23,628 bases of DNA from Acidimicrobiia bacterium (GTDB taxonomy: Bacteria > Actinomycetota > Acidimicrobiia > Acidimicrobiales > AC-14). The stretch lies in NCBI GenBank assembly GCA_019243595.1, contig JAFAUA010000017.1, positions 1 to 23,628 of the forward strand. The letters are read 5' to 3'. Shown here in pieces: positions 21,461-23,628 of the stretch. The notes beneath the pieces are model-generated. The model saw only the letters and a program-made list of their open reading frames with translations, was not told the origin of the DNA and ran no database searches. Each line of letters opens with the position of its first letter. The stretch's first letter is position 1. The position numbers and the translations under genes are program-made.

Positions 21461-23455
21461 TTGAGCAGCCTCCTCAACTACGCCATCCCCGGCATCCCCT
21501 TCGGGTGCATTTACGCACTGGTGGCGGTCGGGCTGGTGCTCACCTACCGGTCGTCGGGCGTGTTCAACCTGGCGTTCGGGGCCCAGGCGTACATCTCGGC
21601 GGCCGTCTTCTACGACACAGCCGGCACCCACCACTGGCCGACGTGGGCCGCGTTCGCCGTCGCCGTCCTGCTCGTCGGTCCGGCAGTGGGATTGGTGTTC
21701 GACCGCGCCATCTTCCGCTACCTGCGCACGGCGTCGGCGACGGTGAAGTTGGTCGCCGCCCTCGGCCTGCTGGTGGGCATCCCGGCCCTGGTCCAGGCGG
21801 TCTGGTTCGGCACCAAGGCCAAGCTGCGGCCGCCCGCGGTGGGTCCGACGCCCGAGCACTTCTACAGATGGCACTCCTACGGCATCGACTCCAATCAGGT
21901 GGCGGTGGTCGTCGCCACCGTCCTGGTGGTAGTCGGCCTCGGGTTCCTGTTCCGATCCACAGCGTTCGGCCTCCGCATGCGGGCCGTGGTCGAGAGCCCA
22001 CGGCTGCTGCAACTGAACGGCGTCAACGCGGAGCGGGTGGCGACGTCGGCGTGGCTCTTGTCGAGCCTGCTGGCGGCGCTGGCGGGGGTGCTGCTCGCCC
22101 CGCTCTACGCCAGGGTGGACAGCCTCAACTTCACGGTGCTGATGGTCGCCGCCATCGCGGCCGCCGTGTTCGGGCGACTACGCAGCCTGCCGCTGACACT
22201 CCTCGGCGGCATCGTTCTCGGCGTGGGCCAGGAGGTGCTCACCAAGTACCTGCCGCTTGGCAACCTCCTCGTCAAGGGCTTCCGCCCGTCGGTCCCCTTC
22301 ATCCTTCTCTTCGCTCTGCTGCTGTTCTGGCCGGGACTCCGCAAGCCCGACGTCACCGACCCGCTCGCCGGAGTGAACCCGCCGCCGCCGCCGCTGGCTG
22401 CCAGCCTCCGCGACGCCCGTCTCGAGCGCCTGAACCGGGTGATGTTCCCGACCGTCATCGTCGCCTTCCTCGGTGTCTCGCTCTTCGCGCTGCCGTCGTT
22501 CTGGCTGTTCCTGGTGACGCAGGCGATCGTGATGAGCGTCATCTTCCTGTCCTACACGGTGATCGTGGGCATGGCCGGACAGATCTCCCTTTGCCAGGCG
22601 ACGTTCGCCGGCGTGGGTGCCTTCACCACGGCCCAGCTGGCGACGAACCACGGCGTGCCCGTGCTCATCGCCATGGTCGCCGGCGCACTCGTCGCCGCCC
22701 TCGTTGGCGTGGTGGTCGCCCTTCCTGCGCTCCGCCTCGGCGGGCTCTACCTGGCGCTGGCGACGTTCGCCTTCGCCCTCATGGTCGACAACCTGGTGTT
22801 CCCGCAGACGTGGGCGGGCAACGGCCAGACGGGCGTCTCCGTGCCACGGCCACAGCTAGGCCCCATCGACTTCACCGCCAACCGCGCCTTCTTCCTCCTG
22901 GCGATGGTGATCTTCGCGATATCTGCCTTCGCCGTCATCTTCGTGCGGCGGGGGACGACCGGTCAGCGGCTGTCGGCGATCCGGGGGAGCGAGGTGGCGG
23001 CCGAGACGATCGGCATCAATCCGAAGCGGGCGAAGATCGTCGCCTTCGCCCTGTCGGCCGCGCTCGCCGGCCTCGGCGGCGCCCTGCTGGCGTCACTGCA
23101 GGGCACGGTCAGCAGCGACAGCTTCGGCTACTTCTATTCACTGTTCTGGCTGGTGCTCGTCGTCACGACCGGCGTGCGCACCGTCGAGGGCGCCGTGAAC
23201 GCCGGCTTTGCCCTGGTGTTCGTGCCCGAGCTGCTCCACCACCTGCCGGGCCGGTGGGCGAACCTCGAGTTCGTGCTGTTCGGCTTCGGCGCCATCAACT
23301 ACGCGAAGCATCCCGAGGGCGCCGTCGAGTTCGGCAAGCGTCGCAGCATCGAGCGCGTCGTGAACTGGAACAAGCGGCGCGAGCAACGCCGGCCGTCTCG
23401 CTCGGAGAACCCGCCGCCCGCTCCCGACGAAGCGCGGGAGGAGGTGTCGGCATGA
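21461..23455 (+). CDS. Fused LivH-LivM branched-chain amino acid ABC permease
   Basis: 664 residues from a TTG start. Residues 1 to about 300 are LivH-like ([51 protein letters not shown] with the cytoplasmic coupling helix). A Pro-rich linker ([10 protein letters not shown], about 305-320) leads to a LivM-like half from about 330 ([58 protein letters not shown] coupling helix). Both halves are full length with many membrane helices, so one chain supplies the whole channel. The charged tail after about 620 is cytoplasmic. ATGA overlap joins it to the LivG gene. Fusions of this kind are known in actinobacteria. Confidence 0.9.
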   Translation: MSSLLNYAIPGIPFGCIYALVAVGLVLTYRSSGVFNLAFGAQAYISAAVFYDTAGTHHWPTWAAFAVAVLLVGPAVGLVFDRAIFRYLRTASATVKLVAALGLLVGIPALVQAVWFGTKAKLRPPAVGPTPEHFYRWHSYGIDSNQVAVVVATVLVVVGLGFLFRSTAFGLRMRAVVESPRLLQLNGVNAERVATSAWLLSSLLAALAGVLLAPLYARVDSLNFTVLMVAAIAAAVFGRLRSLPLTLLGGIVLGVGQEVLTKYLPLGNLLVKGFRPSVPFILLFALLLFWPGLRKPDVTDPLAGVNPPPPPLAASLRDARLERLNRVMFPTVIVAFLGVSLFALPSFWLFLVTQAIVMSVIFLSYTVIVGMAGQISLCQATFAGVGAFTTAQLATNHGVPVLIAMVAGALVAALVGVVVALPALRLGGLYLALATFAFALMVDNLVFPQTWAGNGQTGVSVPRPQLGPIDFTANRAFFLLAMVIFAISAFAVIFVRRGTTGQRLSAIRGSEVAAETIGINPKRAKIVAFALSAALAGLGGALLASLQGTVSSDSFGYFYSLFWLVLVVTTGVRTVEGAVNAGFALVFVPELLHHLPGRWANLEFVLFGFGAINYAKHPEGAVEFGKRRSIERVVNWNKRREQRRPSRSENPPPAPDEAREEVSA

Positions 23456-23628
23456 GTTTGCTCGAGGCCGTCGGCATCACCAAGCACTTCGGGGGCGTCA
23501 TGGCGCTCGACGACATGAGCATCGACGTCGAAGATGGCGAGGCGGTCGGACTGGTCGGTCCCAACGGCGCGGGCAAGACGACCTTCTTCAACTGTCTGCT
23601 CGGCCTGCTCCGCCCCGACGCCGGGCGC
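23452..23628 (+). CDS. livG: ABC transporter ATP-binding protein, LivG-like (partial, cut by window end)
   Basis: The first 59 residues are present: [21 protein letters not shown] is the LivG-type opening and [20 protein letters not shown] contains the Walker A motif. The gene runs off the window before the ABC signature and Walker B. ATG at 23452 overlaps the permease TGA. A LivF-like second ATPase probably follows (inference). Confidence 0.88.
   Translation, partial: MSLLEAVGITKHFGGVMALDDMSIDVEDGEAVGLVGPNGAGKTTFFNCLLGLLRPDAGR

Noticed and set aside
20768..22012. A 414-codon minus-strand frame across the binding protein and permease genes
   Set aside because: Shadow of two strongly supported genes; His/Arg/Gly-rich with no motif.

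Overview
The window is GC-rich, densely coding DNA with many GTG starts, 4-bp start/stop overlaps inside operons, and several genes whose only start signal is a TANNNT hexamer 7-9 nt upstream of the start codon, as in leaderless actinobacterial transcripts. Gene content (F420-type NADP reductase fold, type-1 thiolase-like protein, DUF2993/LmeA-like lipid-binding protein, several SDRs, fused LivH-LivM permease) points to an actinobacterium, perhaps class Acidimicrobiia. The phylum is a reasonable inference; the class is a guess. I see no rRNA, tRNA, CRISPR, insertion sequence or phage gene.

Layout. 60-734: F420-dependent NADP reductase-like protein (+), overlapping convergently with an SDR (688-1500, -). 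1587-2224 (+): a 41-residue single-span membrane peptide, then an AhpD/carboxymuconolactone decarboxylase-family gene with an in-frame TGA exactly where the second Cys of its CxxC motif belongs, followed at once by a SECIS-like hairpin. I read it as a selenoprotein (Cys59-Pro-Ile-Sec62). 2265-4597 (+): crotonase plus thiolase-like pair behind a palindromic operator. 4594-5952 (-): secreted M28 peptidase. 6059-7798 (+): secreted PQQ-type beta-propeller protein. 7830-8642 (+): second SDR. 8635-13100 (-): one operon encoding a four-subunit 2-oxoacid:ferredoxin oxidoreductase (gamma, ferredoxin, alpha, beta), an acyl-CoA dehydrogenase and a DUF2993 protein. 13226-17315 (+): receiver-only regulator and two membrane histidine kinases. 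17326-18670 (+): Cys-cluster protein, cupin and ABM-domain protein. 18674-20069 (-): PAS-PAS protein with a phospho-accepting-type helix but no ATPase domain, plus a receiver-only regulator. 20204-23628 (+): branched-chain amino acid-type ABC importer (binding lipoprotein, fused LivH-LivM permease, start of LivG), cut by the window edge.

How the parts may fit (inference). The importer, the oxoacid oxidoreductase, the acyl-CoA dehydrogenase and the crotonase/thiolase-like pair could form a route from imported amino acids or other small acids through 2-oxoacids and acyl-CoAs. A CTGAC-N6-GTCAG element recurs at both the crotonase and the importer promoters, hinting at shared control. The signalling genes make two phosphotransfer modules with no DNA-binding output in the window. 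The strongest unusual item is the selenoprotein candidate at 1742-2224.
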